Part shown: in pieces, positions 40,766 to 48,553 of the stretch
Layout of the letters: each line of letters opens with the position of its first letter
Numbering within the stretch: position 1 is the stretch's first letter
Assembly: GCF_900105755.1 (NCBI RefSeq)
Contig: NZ_FNTQ01000001.1
Coordinates: 7,998,001 to 8,062,000, forward strand
From: Streptomyces sp. Ag109_O5-10
GTDB lineage: Bacteria; Actinomycetota; Actinomycetes; Streptomycetales; Streptomycetaceae
DNA length: 64,000 bases
Reading direction: 5' to 3'
Program-made: the position numbers and the translations under genes
The notes under the pieces: model-generated
Seen by the model: the letters and a program-made list of their open reading frames with translations, nothing else
Told to the model about the DNA's origin: nothing
The model's database searches: none

Positions 40766-42048
40766 CCCTCCCGCGCGGCGGCGCACACCGCGCGCGCGAT
40801 CCGTGCCACGTCCGCGTCATCCGTGACGTACGGCGGCATCGTGTACACGAGGTCGCGGAACGGCCGCAGCCACACGCCCTCGCGCACGGCGGCCGCGGTG
40901 GCGGCCTTCATGTCGACCTCGTGGTCCAGCTGGACCACCCCGATGGCGCCGAGGACCCGGACGTCCCGGACCCCGGCGAACTCCCGGGCGGGCGCCAGGC
41001 CCTCCCGCAGCCCCGCCTCGATCCGCTTGACCTCCGCCGGCCAGTCCTGGCCGAGGAGCAGCCCCAGCGAGGCGCAGGCGACCGAGGCCGCGAGCGGGTT
41101 GCCCATGAACGTCGGCCCGTGCGCCAGCACCGGGACCTCGCCCCGCGAGATCCCGTCGGCCACCCGGTGAGTGCACAGGGTCGCGGCCATCGTCAGGTAG
41201 CCGCCGGTCAGCGCCTTGCCGACGCACATCACGTCCGGGGCGACGGCCGCGTGGTCCGCCGCGAACAGCGCGCCGGTGCGCCCGAAGCCGGTCGCGATCT
41301 CGTCGAACACCAGCAGGACGTCGTGCGCGTCGCACGCCTCGCGCAGCACCCGCAGGTAGGCGGGGGAGTGGAAGCGCATCCCGCCGGCGCCCTGCACCAC
41401 CGGCTCCACGATCACCGCGGCCAGCTCGTGCGCGTGCCGCTCGATCACGGACCGCAGGTGCTCGGCGTACGGCTCGTCGTACTCCGCGGGCGGGGCGTCC
41501 GCGAACACCTGGCGGGGCAGCACGCCGGACCAGAGCTCGTGCATCCCGCCCTCGGGGTCGCACACCGACATCGGCTGCCAGGTGTCGCCGTGGTAGCCGC
41601 CGCGCCAGGTCAGCAGGCGCTGCTTGGCGGGGCGGCCGAGGGAGCGCCAGTACTGCAGGCACATCTTCACCGCGACCTCGACCGACACCGACCCCGAGTC
41701 GGCGAGGAAGACGTGCTCCAGGCCGGCCGGCGTGATGTCGACGAGCAGCTTCGCCAACCGGACGGCGGGCTCGTGGGTGAGCCCGCCGAACATGACGTGG
41801 CTCATGCGGCCGAGCTGGTCGCGTGCGGCCTCGTTGAGCACCGGGTGGTTGTAGCCGTGGATCGCCGACCACCAGGACGACATCCCGTCGACCAACTCGC
41901 CGGAGCCGTCCGCGAGCCGCAGCCGGACCCCGCTCGCCGACTCCACGACGAGCGGTTCGGCCCGGCCGGGCATCGGGCCGTACGGATGCCAGACGTGCCG
42001 GCGGTCGAGCTCCAGCAGCTCGGGGACGCCGAGGCCGGGCTCAGGCAT
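40762..42048 (-). CDS. bioA: Adenosylmethionine-8-amino-7-oxononanoate aminotransferase
   Basis: BioA transfers the amino group of SAM to KAPA, giving DAPA. The 428-residue class III PLP enzyme has HVWHPYGPM near the N-terminus. GMSSWWSAIHGYNHPVLN and LVFDEIATGFGRTG (the PLP aspartate) follow, with the lysine in CVGKALTGGYLTMAATL. The start ATG ending at 42048 overlaps the bioB stop by 8 bases in ATGCCTGA. The same overlap sequence joins ureB and ureC in this window. Confidence 0.96.
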   Translation of the reverse strand: MPEPGLGVPELLELDRRHVWHPYGPMPGRAEPLVVESASGVRLRLADGSGELVDGMSSWWSAIHGYNHPVLNEAARDQLGRMSHVMFGGLTHEPAVRLAKLLVDITPAGLEHVFLADSGSVSVEVAVKMCLQYWRSLGRPAKQRLLTWRGGYHGDTWQPMSVCDPEGGMHELWSGVLPRQVFADAPPAEYDEPYAEHLRSVIERHAHELAAVIVEPVVQGAGGMRFHSPAYLRVLREACDAHDVLLVFDEIATGFGRTGALFAADHAAVAPDVMCVGKALTGGYLTMAATLCTHRVADGISRGEVPVLAHGPTFMGNPLAASVACASLGLLLGQDWPAEVKRIEAGLREGLAPAREFAGVRDVRVLGAIGVVQLDHEVDMKAATAAAVREGVWLRPFRDLVYTMPPYVTDDADVARIARAVCAAAREG

Positions 42049-43252
42049 TGGGCGCGAGGTCCGTTCCGGCTCCCCGGCGACGGACCGAGACCAGGTCGGT
42101 GCGCGGTTCGTTGACGGCGGGGACGGCCGCACCCTCGGCGGTGCCCTCGTGGGAGCCGCACACCGAACCGCAACCGTCCTCGGCGTGGGACCCGCACCCG
42201 GCGGCGCTCCCGGCCCCGTGCGACCCGCAGCCGCCGCCCCGGACCTCCGCCCGGTGCTGAGGCAGCGTCACCTCGTCGGCGCCCTCCACCGTGAACCCGG
42301 CGTCCGCGATCATCTCCAGGTCGGCCTGGCCGGCCTGGCCCTCGGTGGTCAGGTAGTCGCCGAGGAAGATCGAGTTGGCCAGGTGCAGCGCGAGCGGCTG
42401 CATGGTGCGCAGATGGACCTCGCGGCCGCCCGCGATCCGCACCTCCACGTCGGGGCAGACGAACCGCACCATCGCCAGGATGCGCAGGCAGCGCTGCGGG
42501 GTGAGGTTCCACTCCTTGGCCAGGGGGGTGCCCTCGACCGGGATCAGGAAGTTCACCGGAACGGAGTCCGGGTCCAGCTCGCGCAGCGAGAAGACCACGT
42601 CGACCAGGTCCGCGTCGCTCTCGCCCATGCCGGCGATCAGACCGGAGCAGGCCGACAGACCCGCCGCGTGCGCCTTGTTGACCGTGTCCACCCGGTCGGC
42701 GTACGTGTGCGTGGTCGTGATGTCCCCGTACGTCCCCTCGGACGTGTTGAGGTTGTGGTTGTAGGCGTCGGCGCCCGCCTCCCGCAGCCGTTCCGCCTGG
42801 CCGTCGGAGAGCAGGCCGAGGCAGGCGCACACCTCGACGCCGTCGTTCTGCTCCTTGATGGCCCTGATGGTGCCCGCGACCCGGTCCACGTCCCGGTCGG
42901 TCGGACCGCGTCCGCTGGCCACCAGGCAGACCCGCTTGGCGCCCCCGGCCAGGCCCGCGGCGGCCGCCTTCGAGGCCTCGTCGGGTTTCAGCCAGCTGTA
43001 CTTCAGGATCCCGGTGGAGGAGCCCAGCCGCTGCGAGCAGTAGGAGCAGTCCTCGGGGCACAGGCCCGACTTGAGGTTGACCAGGTAGTTGAGTTTCACG
43101 CGCCGGCCGAACCAGTGCCGGCGCACCTTGCCGGCCGCGGCCACCACGTCGAGCACGTCGTCGTCGGAGGTCGCCAGTACGGCGAGCGCTTCGTCGCGGG
43201 TCGGCAGCTCGCGCCGAAGCCCCTTGTCCACCAGCGTGTTCAGCAGGTCCAT
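42041..43252 (-). CDS. bioB: Biotin synthase, with Cys/His-rich C-terminal tail
   Basis: BioB inserts sulfur into dethiobiotin by radical SAM chemistry. The 403-residue protein has the CPEDCSYC motif (C-x3-C-x2-C, near residue 65) for the [4Fe-4S] cluster. NHNLNTSEGTYGDITTTHTY and IAGGREVHLRTMQ carry further cluster ligands. The last 70 residues are unusual: they contain repeated CGSH units (GGGCGSHGAG, AGCGSHAEDGCGSVCGSHEG) absent from E. coli BioB. The tail might bind a metal. It starts at an ATG ending at 43252 and is divergent from bioF. Confidence 0.95.
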   Translation of the reverse strand: MDLLNTLVDKGLRRELPTRDEALAVLATSDDDVLDVVAAAGKVRRHWFGRRVKLNYLVNLKSGLCPEDCSYCSQRLGSSTGILKYSWLKPDEASKAAAAGLAGGAKRVCLVASGRGPTDRDVDRVAGTIRAIKEQNDGVEVCACLGLLSDGQAERLREAGADAYNHNLNTSEGTYGDITTTHTYADRVDTVNKAHAAGLSACSGLIAGMGESDADLVDVVFSLRELDPDSVPVNFLIPVEGTPLAKEWNLTPQRCLRILAMVRFVCPDVEVRIAGGREVHLRTMQPLALHLANSIFLGDYLTTEGQAGQADLEMIADAGFTVEGADEVTLPQHRAEVRGGGCGSHGAGSAAGCGSHAEDGCGSVCGSHEGTAEGAAVPAVNEPRTDLVSVRRRGAGTDLAPNA

Positions 43253-43320
43253 GAGAGCCGATCCTGTACTACGAGGCTGCTCCGGGCCAAGGAGAGTTTG
43301 CACAACCCTGTCAGTTCGAC

Positions 43321-43338
43321 GTGTGGGTATTGCCACAC
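43321..43338. promoter_or_regulatory. Palindrome between bioB and bioF (candidate operator)
   Basis: GTGTGG-GTATTG-CCACAC is a perfect 6-bp inverted repeat with a 6-base spacer in the 147-base divergent region. It could bind a biotin regulator controlling both operons. No regulator gene is adjacent. Confidence 0.5.
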
Positions 43339-43399
43339 AGTGGGCGCCTGGTGATCCCGCTAGGGTCTGTCCACTGCCTACAAATTCACCGGAGGGGTC

Positions 43400-44527
43400 A
43401 TGGCGTTCGGCTGGATCGACGAACAGGCGGAACAGCGTCGCCGCGCCGGACTCGTACGGACCCTGCGCCCCCGCCCCGCCGACTCGCCCCTGCTGGACCT
43501 GGCGAGCAACGACTACCTGGGCCTCGCCCACCACCCCGAGGTGGCCGAGGGCGCCGCCGGGGCGGCCCGGACCTGGGGCGGCGGCTCCACCGGCTCCCGG
43601 CTGGTGACCGGCACGACGGAACTCCACACCGAGCTGGAGCGGGAGCTGGCCGAATTCTGCGGGTTCGAGGCCGCCCTGGTCTTCTCCTCCGGTTACTCGG
43701 CCAACCTCGCCGCCGTCACCACGCTCGGCCCGCACGGCTCCCTGATCGTCTCCGACGCCCTCAACCACGCCTCCCTGATCGACGGCTGCCGGCTGGCCCG
43801 GGGCGCCACCCAGGTCGTCGGACACGCCGATCCGGACGCCGTACGCAAGGCCCTCGGGACGCACGAGGGGCCCTCCGTGGCCGTCTCCGACACGGTGTTC
43901 TCGGTCGACGGGGACGCGGCACCGCTGGCGGCGCTGGCCGAGGCGTGCCGGGAGCACGGCGCCGGGCTGCTCGTCGACGACGCCCACGGGCTCGGGGTGC
44001 TGGGGGACGGCGGGCGGGGCGCGCCGTACGCCGCCGGGCTCTCCGGGGCCGACGACGTGGTGGTCACGGCGACCCTGTCGAAGTCGCTGGGGAGCCAGGG
44101 CGGGGTGGTGCTGGGGCCGGCCCGGGTGATCGACCACCTGGTCAACGCGGCCCGGACCTTCATCTTCGACACCGGTCTGGCCCCCGCCGCGGCGGGGGCG
44201 GCGCTGGCGGCCCTGCGGCTGCTGCGCCGCGAGCCCGCGCGTGCGGCGCGGGCCCGCGAGGTGGCCGCGGAACTGCACGCACGGCTGACCGCCGCGAGTC
44301 TGGAAGCGGTGCGTCCGGACGCCGCGGTGGTCTCCGTGCGGGCCCCGTCCCCGGAGCAGGCCGTGCGGTGGGCGGCCGACTGCCGGACGGCAGGCCTGGC
44401 CGTGGGCTGTTTCCGCCCGCCGTCGGTGCCGGACGGCATCTCACGGCTCAGGCTGACCGCCCGTGCGGACCTCTCCGGGGCCGAGATCGAACGCGCTGTA
44501 CGTGTGATCGGCGAGACACGACCATGA
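43400..44527 (+). CDS. bioF: 8-amino-7-oxononanoate synthase
   Basis: BioF condenses pimeloyl thioester with alanine to KAPA. The 375-residue alpha-oxoamine synthase has LLDLASNDYLGLAHHPEV near the N-terminus. The substrate loop is GGGSTGSRLVTGTTELHTEL, the PLP aspartate is in LLVDDAHGLGVLG, and the lysine is in TLSKSLGSQGG. The ATG follows GGAGGGG. It is transcribed away from bioBAD. No bioC/bioH/bioI-type pimelate gene is in the window. Confidence 0.95.
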   Translation: MAFGWIDEQAEQRRRAGLVRTLRPRPADSPLLDLASNDYLGLAHHPEVAEGAAGAARTWGGGSTGSRLVTGTTELHTELERELAEFCGFEAALVFSSGYSANLAAVTTLGPHGSLIVSDALNHASLIDGCRLARGATQVVGHADPDAVRKALGTHEGPSVAVSDTVFSVDGDAAPLAALAEACREHGAGLLVDDAHGLGVLGDGGRGAPYAAGLSGADDVVVTATLSKSLGSQGGVVLGPARVIDHLVNAARTFIFDTGLAPAAAGAALAALRLLRREPARAARAREVAAELHARLTAASLEAVRPDAAVVSVRAPSPEQAVRWAADCRTAGLAVGCFRPPSVPDGISRLRLTARADLSGAEIERAVRVIGETRP

Positions 44528-44589
44528 GTCGGCGGGACACGGCCGGGCCTGGCTCGCGAGCGGACAGGGAGTCGGGAACGGTTGGGTGC

Positions 44590-44624
44590 GAGTCTGATCG
44601 ATTTCGTTCGCCTCGATCAGACTC
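44590..44624. terminator. Bidirectional terminator between bioF and DUF397 gene
   Basis: GAGTCTGATCGA (44590-44601) and TCGATCAGACTC (44613-44624) are a perfect 12-bp inverted repeat around an 11-base loop, between convergent genes. Confidence 0.85.
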
Positions 44625-44636
44625 CTCCGGGGCTGA

Positions 44637-44864
44637 TCAGTCGGCGAGTGCCGCCGTGAAACCCGCCCAGCTCTCGGGGGAGAAGAGCAGTACGGGTCCG
44701 GCCGGAGCCTTGGAGTCGCGCACGGCGAGCAGTCCGGCCGACGGGCCGGAGCGCGGCCGTGCCGTCTCCACGCAGTTGTTCGCTCCGGTGCTGTAGCTGC
44801 TGCGCAGCCACCGCAGTCCGTGCAGATCAGCACTTGAAGGTACGTTCCGAGGCAGTGCAGTCAT
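44637..44864 (-). CDS. DUF397 domain protein
   Basis: This 75-residue protein has the DUF397 pattern RWLRSSYSTGANNCVETA, followed by LLAVRDSKAPAGPVLLFSPE and SWAGFTAALAD. In streptomycetes these small proteins are encoded beside an XRE/DUF5753 regulator and act with it, as with the BldB- or WhiJ-type pairs. Here the XRE gene lies 23 bases upstream in the same direction. The function is inferred from this pairing. Confidence 0.9.
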   Translation of the reverse strand: MTALPRNVPSSADLHGLRWLRSSYSTGANNCVETARPRSGPSAGLLAVRDSKAPAGPVLLFSPESWAGFTAALAD

Positions 44865-44887
44865 GGTGCCTCCTTACGCGCCGTCAG

Positions 44888-45733
44888 CTATTGCGGCGAT
44901 GTAATCCAACGAGTCCTCGGGGAAAGGGCGTGGATCCGGAGCGTGTCGAAGGCCTCCGTGTAGGCCTGGAGGTCTTCTTTCCGCTCCAGGTAGAGGCTAC
45001 TCGTCAACTGGTCGATAACAACCACGTCCAGATCAGAAGTGCTCGGAAATGAGAAGATTACGAAAGGTCCGGTGATGCCGATATGTGCTCCGGCCGCGAA
45101 CGGCAGAACCTGGAGCCGTACTTGGGGCAGCCGGGCCGCCTCCATGAGCCGCTCCAGCTGCCGCGCCATCACACCGGGGCCGCCCACCTCCCGGCGCAGC
45201 ACCGCCTCGTCCAGGACCGCGCTGAGCTCCAGCGGCGGATCGTTGTGCAGCACGTCCTGCCTGGCCAGGCGCACCTCCACCAGGGTGTCCAGGGAGTCGT
45301 CGGCGCGCCCGTCCATGGCCGCCCGGGTCACCGCGCGCGCGTACTCGGGGGTCTGCAGCAGCCCTGGCACGACCAGGGTCTCCAGCGTGCGCATCGTGCC
45401 TGCCTGTGACTCCAGGCTGATGAAGTCGCGGTAGGCGGGCGGCAGGACCCCGCGGTAGGCGTGCCACCAGTGGTGCCGGCCCGCCGTGTCCTCCGACCCC
45501 GCCAACACCAGCAGCAACTCCCGCAGTTGCCCCTCCGCCACGCCGTAGGCGTCCAGAAGTAACCGCACATCGGCCGGTTTCACACCGCTGGCGCCGGTCT
45601 CGATCCGGCTCACTTTCGACTGATGCCAGCCCACCAGACGGGCGGCCTCACCGCTCGTGAGGCCGGCGCCGGTGCGCAGTGTGCGCAGTTCGGCGCCCAG
45701 TTTCCGGCGGCGTACCGCGGGACCGTTCTGCAT
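44888..45733 (-). CDS. XRE family regulator with DUF5753 domain
   Basis: This 281-residue protein has a helix-turn-helix in RTGAGLTSGEAARLVGWHQS then KVSRIETG (residues 20-47). A DUF5753 C-terminal domain (about 100-275) carries the conserved LVVPGLLQTPEYARAV and VRLARQDVL segments. It is the usual partner of the DUF397 protein encoded downstream. A HATPase-type gene is divergent on the other side, completing a common streptomycete trio linked to development or antibiotic control. Confidence 0.9.
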   Translation of the reverse strand: MQNGPAVRRRKLGAELRTLRTGAGLTSGEAARLVGWHQSKVSRIETGASGVKPADVRLLLDAYGVAEGQLRELLLVLAGSEDTAGRHHWWHAYRGVLPPAYRDFISLESQAGTMRTLETLVVPGLLQTPEYARAVTRAAMDGRADDSLDTLVEVRLARQDVLHNDPPLELSAVLDEAVLRREVGGPGVMARQLERLMEAARLPQVRLQVLPFAAGAHIGITGPFVIFSFPSTSDLDVVVIDQLTSSLYLERKEDLQAYTEAFDTLRIHALSPRTRWITSPQ

Positions 45734-45945
45734 GGGCTACTCCTTACTCCTTCCGAGCCGCCCAAATACGGTCTGAGGTCGCAGAGTTCACCGCTTCGAG
45801 CGACAGATATATGCATATCTTGGTGGATCGCTCCTCGTGACCGGCCCGGTAATGGCAGTCTGGCGAAGAAGCACCAGTCCGGGACCGTACTCGAACCATC
45901 CGCTCCGTGTCGGACTCCGGTCCCGAGGAAAGGGACGACGTCGCC

Positions 45946-46401
45946 ATGGCAGACCACCTGGAAGCATCCGTCACCCTGCCGAGCGATCCCGCCTCGGTCT
46001 CCGCCGCCCGCTCCTACGTGCTGGACACCCTCGCGGAGTGGGGGCTGCCACCGGAGACGGAGACCGCGGACACCGTGCGCCTCATCGTCTCCGAACTCGC
46101 CACCAACGCCGTGCAGCACACCTTCGGGCAGTCACCCACCTTCACCGTGGACCTCGTGCTCGACCGGGACGAACAGCTGCGCATCGGCGTCACGGACAGC
46201 CATCCGCGCTTCCCCAAGAGACTCCCCGCCGCGGTCCAGCAGGACAACGGGCGCGGCATGGTCATCATCCGCTGGCTGACCGCCGAGTGCGGCGGCAAAC
46301 TGCAAGTACGACCGACCCGGGAGGGCGGCAAGACGGTGTCCATCGAACTGCCCTGGACGGTCCCCACGAGCGTCACGACGGCCGGCCAGCAGGAACCGTA
46401 G
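45946..46401 (+). CDS. HATPase_c-type ATP-binding protein (RsbW/anti-sigma-like)
   Basis: This ATP-binding domain protein of about 151 residues has the N box in VRLIVSELATNAVQHTFGQ (near residue 50), the G1 box in RIGVTDSHPRFP and the G2 box in QQDNGRGMVIIRWL. It matches the short HATPase_c_2 proteins that serve as anti-sigma or regulatory kinases. No anti-anti-sigma gene is adjacent. The ATG at 45946 is preferred over a GTG at 45907 because GAGGAAAGGG lies in front of it. A hairpin overlaps the 3' end. Confidence 0.86.
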   Translation: MADHLEASVTLPSDPASVSAARSYVLDTLAEWGLPPETETADTVRLIVSELATNAVQHTFGQSPTFTVDLVLDRDEQLRIGVTDSHPRFPKRLPAAVQQDNGRGMVIIRWLTAECGGKLQVRPTREGGKTVSIELPWTVPTSVTTAGQQEP

Positions 46402-46425
46402 CCCTGAGTTCCTGCCGGCCGGCCG
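46379..46425. terminator. Hairpin terminator between HATPase and C40 peptidase genes
   Basis: CGGCCGGCCAGCAGGAAC pairs with GTTCCTGCCGGCCGGCCG around an 11-base loop, with one bulged base. The left arm is inside the end of the HATPase gene, and the structure can serve both convergent genes. Confidence 0.75.
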
Positions 46426-46438
46426 CCGTGCGAACGGG

Positions 46439-46912
46439 TCAGCTGACCCGGCCGTACCAGACGCTTCGCGTCCAGATCTTCTGGAGCTTGACCACGTCCC
46501 CGGTCTTCGGGGCGTGCCAGATCTTTCCCTTCCCGGCGTAGATGCCGACGTGGTACACGCTGGACCCCGAGTGGAAGAAGACCAGGTCCCCGGCCCTGCG
46601 GTTGCCGGCCGAGACGTGACGGGTCTTGTTGTACTGCTGGGCAGCCGTACGCGGCAGGGTCTTGCCCGCCTTCTTGAACGAGTACAGCGTCAGCCCGGAG
46701 CAGTCGAACCTGTTCGGTCCGGTGGCGCCCCACCTGTAGGGCGAGCCCTTCTTCGAGGCGGCGACCTGAAGTGCCTTCGTCGCCATCGTGGCGGCCGAGG
46801 CGTCGGAGGCGACACCCGGTATCACGATCGAACCGCCCACGGCGGCGATGGTCAGTGCCGAGGCCGTACCGGCCCGGGCCATCAGCGACGGAACACGATT
46901 GAGCGCAGTCAT
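46439..46912 (-). CDS. Secreted NlpC/P60 (C40) peptidase
   Basis: This cell-wall hydrolase precursor of about 157 residues has a signal peptide (RVPSLMARAGTASALTIAAV, cleavage near ASA-AT at about residue 40). A C40 domain follows, with the catalytic Cys in NRFDCSGLTLYSFKKAG, His in VYHVGIYAG and a third polar residue in IWHAPKTGD. C40 enzymes cut D-Glu-mDAP-type peptides in peptidoglycan. The protein consists of little besides the catalytic domain. The ATG ending at 46912 follows GAAGGG. A long leader with a c-di-AMP riboswitch precedes it. Confidence 0.92.
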   Translation of the reverse strand: MTALNRVPSLMARAGTASALTIAAVGGSIVIPGVASDASAATMATKALQVAASKKGSPYRWGATGPNRFDCSGLTLYSFKKAGKTLPRTAAQQYNKTRHVSAGNRRAGDLVFFHSGSSVYHVGIYAGKGKIWHAPKTGDVVKLQKIWTRSVWYGRVS

Positions 46913-46915
46913 GCG

Positions 46916-47080
46916 CAACCCTTCGTCAGCCGCCTGTGAAGGATGACCTGTCGGATTCGGGCTGGCGAAGTTGCCCGGCCGTGTCGCCACGGCTTCACCC
47001 CAAGGGCTGCTCGGCCCGGTCATGGCGCGACCGTGCCGTCGACCCGTCGTGCTTGGGTCCTCCACTCCTGCCGATGCACT
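46916..47080 (-). ncRNA. ydaO/yuaA-type cyclic di-AMP riboswitch in the leader of the C40 peptidase gene
   Basis: Read leftward, the leader contains GGAGGACCCA, then GGGGTGAAGCC, GGGCAACTTCGCC, CCCGAATCCGACAGGTCA and the 3' helix part GGCGGCTGACGAAGGG. These are conserved blocks of actinobacterial ydaO motifs. Such riboswitches control cell-wall hydrolases (rpf, NlpC/P60) in streptomycetes and turn expression off when c-di-AMP binds. The last block reaches the ribosome binding site of the peptidase gene. The boundaries are approximate. Confidence 0.85.
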
Positions 47081-47408
47081 TCTGTCGACGGGTCAATCCG
47101 GGCGGCGGCAGGACTCGGCGTCCGCCCGGACCGCCCCGCCGCTGTGGCGGGGGCTTGTCGTCAGACAGGGATCTTCACTCACGTGTGTCCGAAAATCCCA
47201 ACGGAACCGGGGATTTGTGGGGTTACTCACCACCCACCCGTTCGGGTGGACAGCCCTGTGTTCGATTCTTCGTCAACTCCCCTGCGTAGCCCCGGACCTG
47301 CGCGGAAGCCGCTCGCGGGCACTCGCGCGCAGGCAACCTGAGCGGCTTCCCGGGTCGGGTAAAACCACGCCGCGCTCCGCCGAACGGCGGTAACCCCTTT
47401 GGGTCGTT

Positions 47409-47454
47409 TCGACTCCGGCCCGCTCGTGCCGTCGACGGGCCGGACCGGAGTCCG
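47409..47454. terminator. Hairpin downstream of the 102-residue gene
   Basis: GACTCCGGCCCG and CGGGCCGGACCGGAGTC form an extended stem with a 5-base insertion. It sits just after the stop of the leftward gene 47462-47770 and probably ends its transcript. Confidence 0.6.
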
Positions 47455-47461
47455 GCGGGTG

Positions 47462-47770
47462 TCACCGTACGCAGTCGGGCGGGAGTACGACGCGAGCGGT
47501 CCGGCGCTCGCCGTCGAGCACCCGCAACGCGCGTGCCAGCGTGTCCCCGTGCAGCTCCGTCTCGCCCCGCAGATGCATCAGGGCCAGGGCGTCACGCAGC
47601 TCGGACGCCGCGCGCACCAGCGCCTGCGCGGCGCGCAGCCCACGGTAGGTGTCCTCGTTCCGCGCCGGATTGATCCGGCCGAGTAAATCCACCACGTCCA
47701 GATAACGGTCGATCAGCTCGCCCTCGGCGCGGGTCAGCGCGGGCAGCGGCGGAAGCTCCGGCGGCAGCAT
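47462..47770 (-). CDS. Hypothetical helical protein downstream of clpP-like gene
   Basis: This 102-residue protein is almost all helix (TRAEGELIDRYLDVVDLLGR, AAQALVRAASELRDALALMH) with no transmembrane segment or known motif. The ATG ending at 47770 follows GGGGAG, which is part of the end of the ClpP-like gene. The two genes are 7 bases apart and surely co-transcribed. I do not recognise a family. A role as partner or adaptor of the ClpP-like protein is only a guess from position. Confidence 0.65.
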   Translation of the reverse strand: MLPPELPPLPALTRAEGELIDRYLDVVDLLGRINPARNEDTYRGLRAAQALVRAASELRDALALMHLRGETELHGDTLARALRVLDGERRTARVVLPPDCVR

Positions 47771-47777
47771 CGGCCGC

Positions 47778-48413
47778 TCACTCCCCGTCCGGCAGGCCGG
47801 GCAGCGTCCGGCGGGTGGGCATCACCCGGTCCACCAGTCCGTAGGCCAGCGCCTGCGGCGCGTCCAGGACCAGGTCCCGCTCCAGGTCGTGGTGCACCTG
47901 TTCGGCCGTACGTCCGGTGTGCCGGACGAGCATCGCCTCGATCATCACCCGGACCCGGTCCAACTCCGCCGCCTGGATGGCCAGATCACTCGGCTGGCCC
48001 TGTACCGGTTCCGGCAGCGACGGCTGCTGCAGCACGATGCGCGCGCCGGGCAGGACGGACCGCTTGCCCGGTGTGCCGGCCGCGAGCAGCACCGCGGCCG
48101 ACGCCCCGGCCTGTCCGAGGCAGACCGTCTCCACGTCGCAGTTCACGTACTGGACCGTGTCGTAGACCGCGGCCATCGCGCTGTAGGACCCGCCCGGGGA
48201 GTTGATGTACAGCGAGATGTCCCGCTCCGGAGCCGCGTACTCCAGATACATGAGCTGGGCCATCACGTCGTTGGCCGAGACCTCGTCGACGGGCGTGCCG
48301 AGGAAGACGATCCGCTCCTCCAGCAGCTTCGAGTACGGATCCAGGGTGCGCTGCCCGGCGGCCGTGCGTTCCGTGAACTCGGGCAGGACGTAGCGGGCGG
48401 ACGGTCGGATCAT
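47778..48413 (-). CDS. ClpP-family protease-like protein with altered active site
   Basis: This 211-residue protein has the ClpP fold: YSKLLEERIVFLGTPVDEVS, ISLYINSPGGSYSAMAAVYD and the C-terminal LERDLVLDAPQALAYGLVDRV. In active ClpP the serine lies in GQAASMG and the histidine in HQP. Here the stretches read GQAGASAAVLLAAG, with serine one position later, and RIVLQQPS, with glutamine in place of histidine. The ERD aspartate is kept. It is probably an inactive or altered paralogue, distinct from clpP1/clpP2. It is divergent from a Phd-type antitoxin gene. Confidence 0.88.
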   Translation of the reverse strand: MIRPSARYVLPEFTERTAAGQRTLDPYSKLLEERIVFLGTPVDEVSANDVMAQLMYLEYAAPERDISLYINSPGGSYSAMAAVYDTVQYVNCDVETVCLGQAGASAAVLLAAGTPGKRSVLPGARIVLQQPSLPEPVQGQPSDLAIQAAELDRVRVMIEAMLVRHTGRTAEQVHHDLERDLVLDAPQALAYGLVDRVMPTRRTLPGLPDGE

Positions 48414-48468
48414 GGCGTACCCCTCCTCGCGACTGAGGCAGCCCGGTGGCCGGGCTCTCTGTTGAAAA

Positions 48469-48483
48469 TGTACAGGACGTACA
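48469..48483. promoter_or_regulatory. TGTACA-containing palindrome between clpP-like and antitoxin genes
   Basis: TGTAC-AGGAC-GTACA (48469-48483) is a 5-5-5 inverted repeat containing the TGTACA hexamer known from YefM operators. It lies between the divergent ClpP-like gene and the Phd/YefM gene. Confidence 0.6.
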
Positions 48484-48553
48484 GATCATCGAGGGGGGAT
48501 TCCGCTGTCGCCGAACAAGATGTGATGTCCGGGGTGCCCCGTAAGCTGGGTTC

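Noticed and set aside
43298..43330. Sigma70 promoter for bioF starting at TTGCAC
   Set aside because: No acceptable -10 hexamer lies at 16-19 bases from it.
47234..47276. Promoter of the C40 peptidase gene with -35 TTGACG read leftward at 47276-47271
   Set aside because: The -35 is plausible, but the -10 at 17-18 bases is poor (CTGTCC or TGTCCA). A nearby CCACCC/GGGTGG hairpin is not clearly a terminator either.
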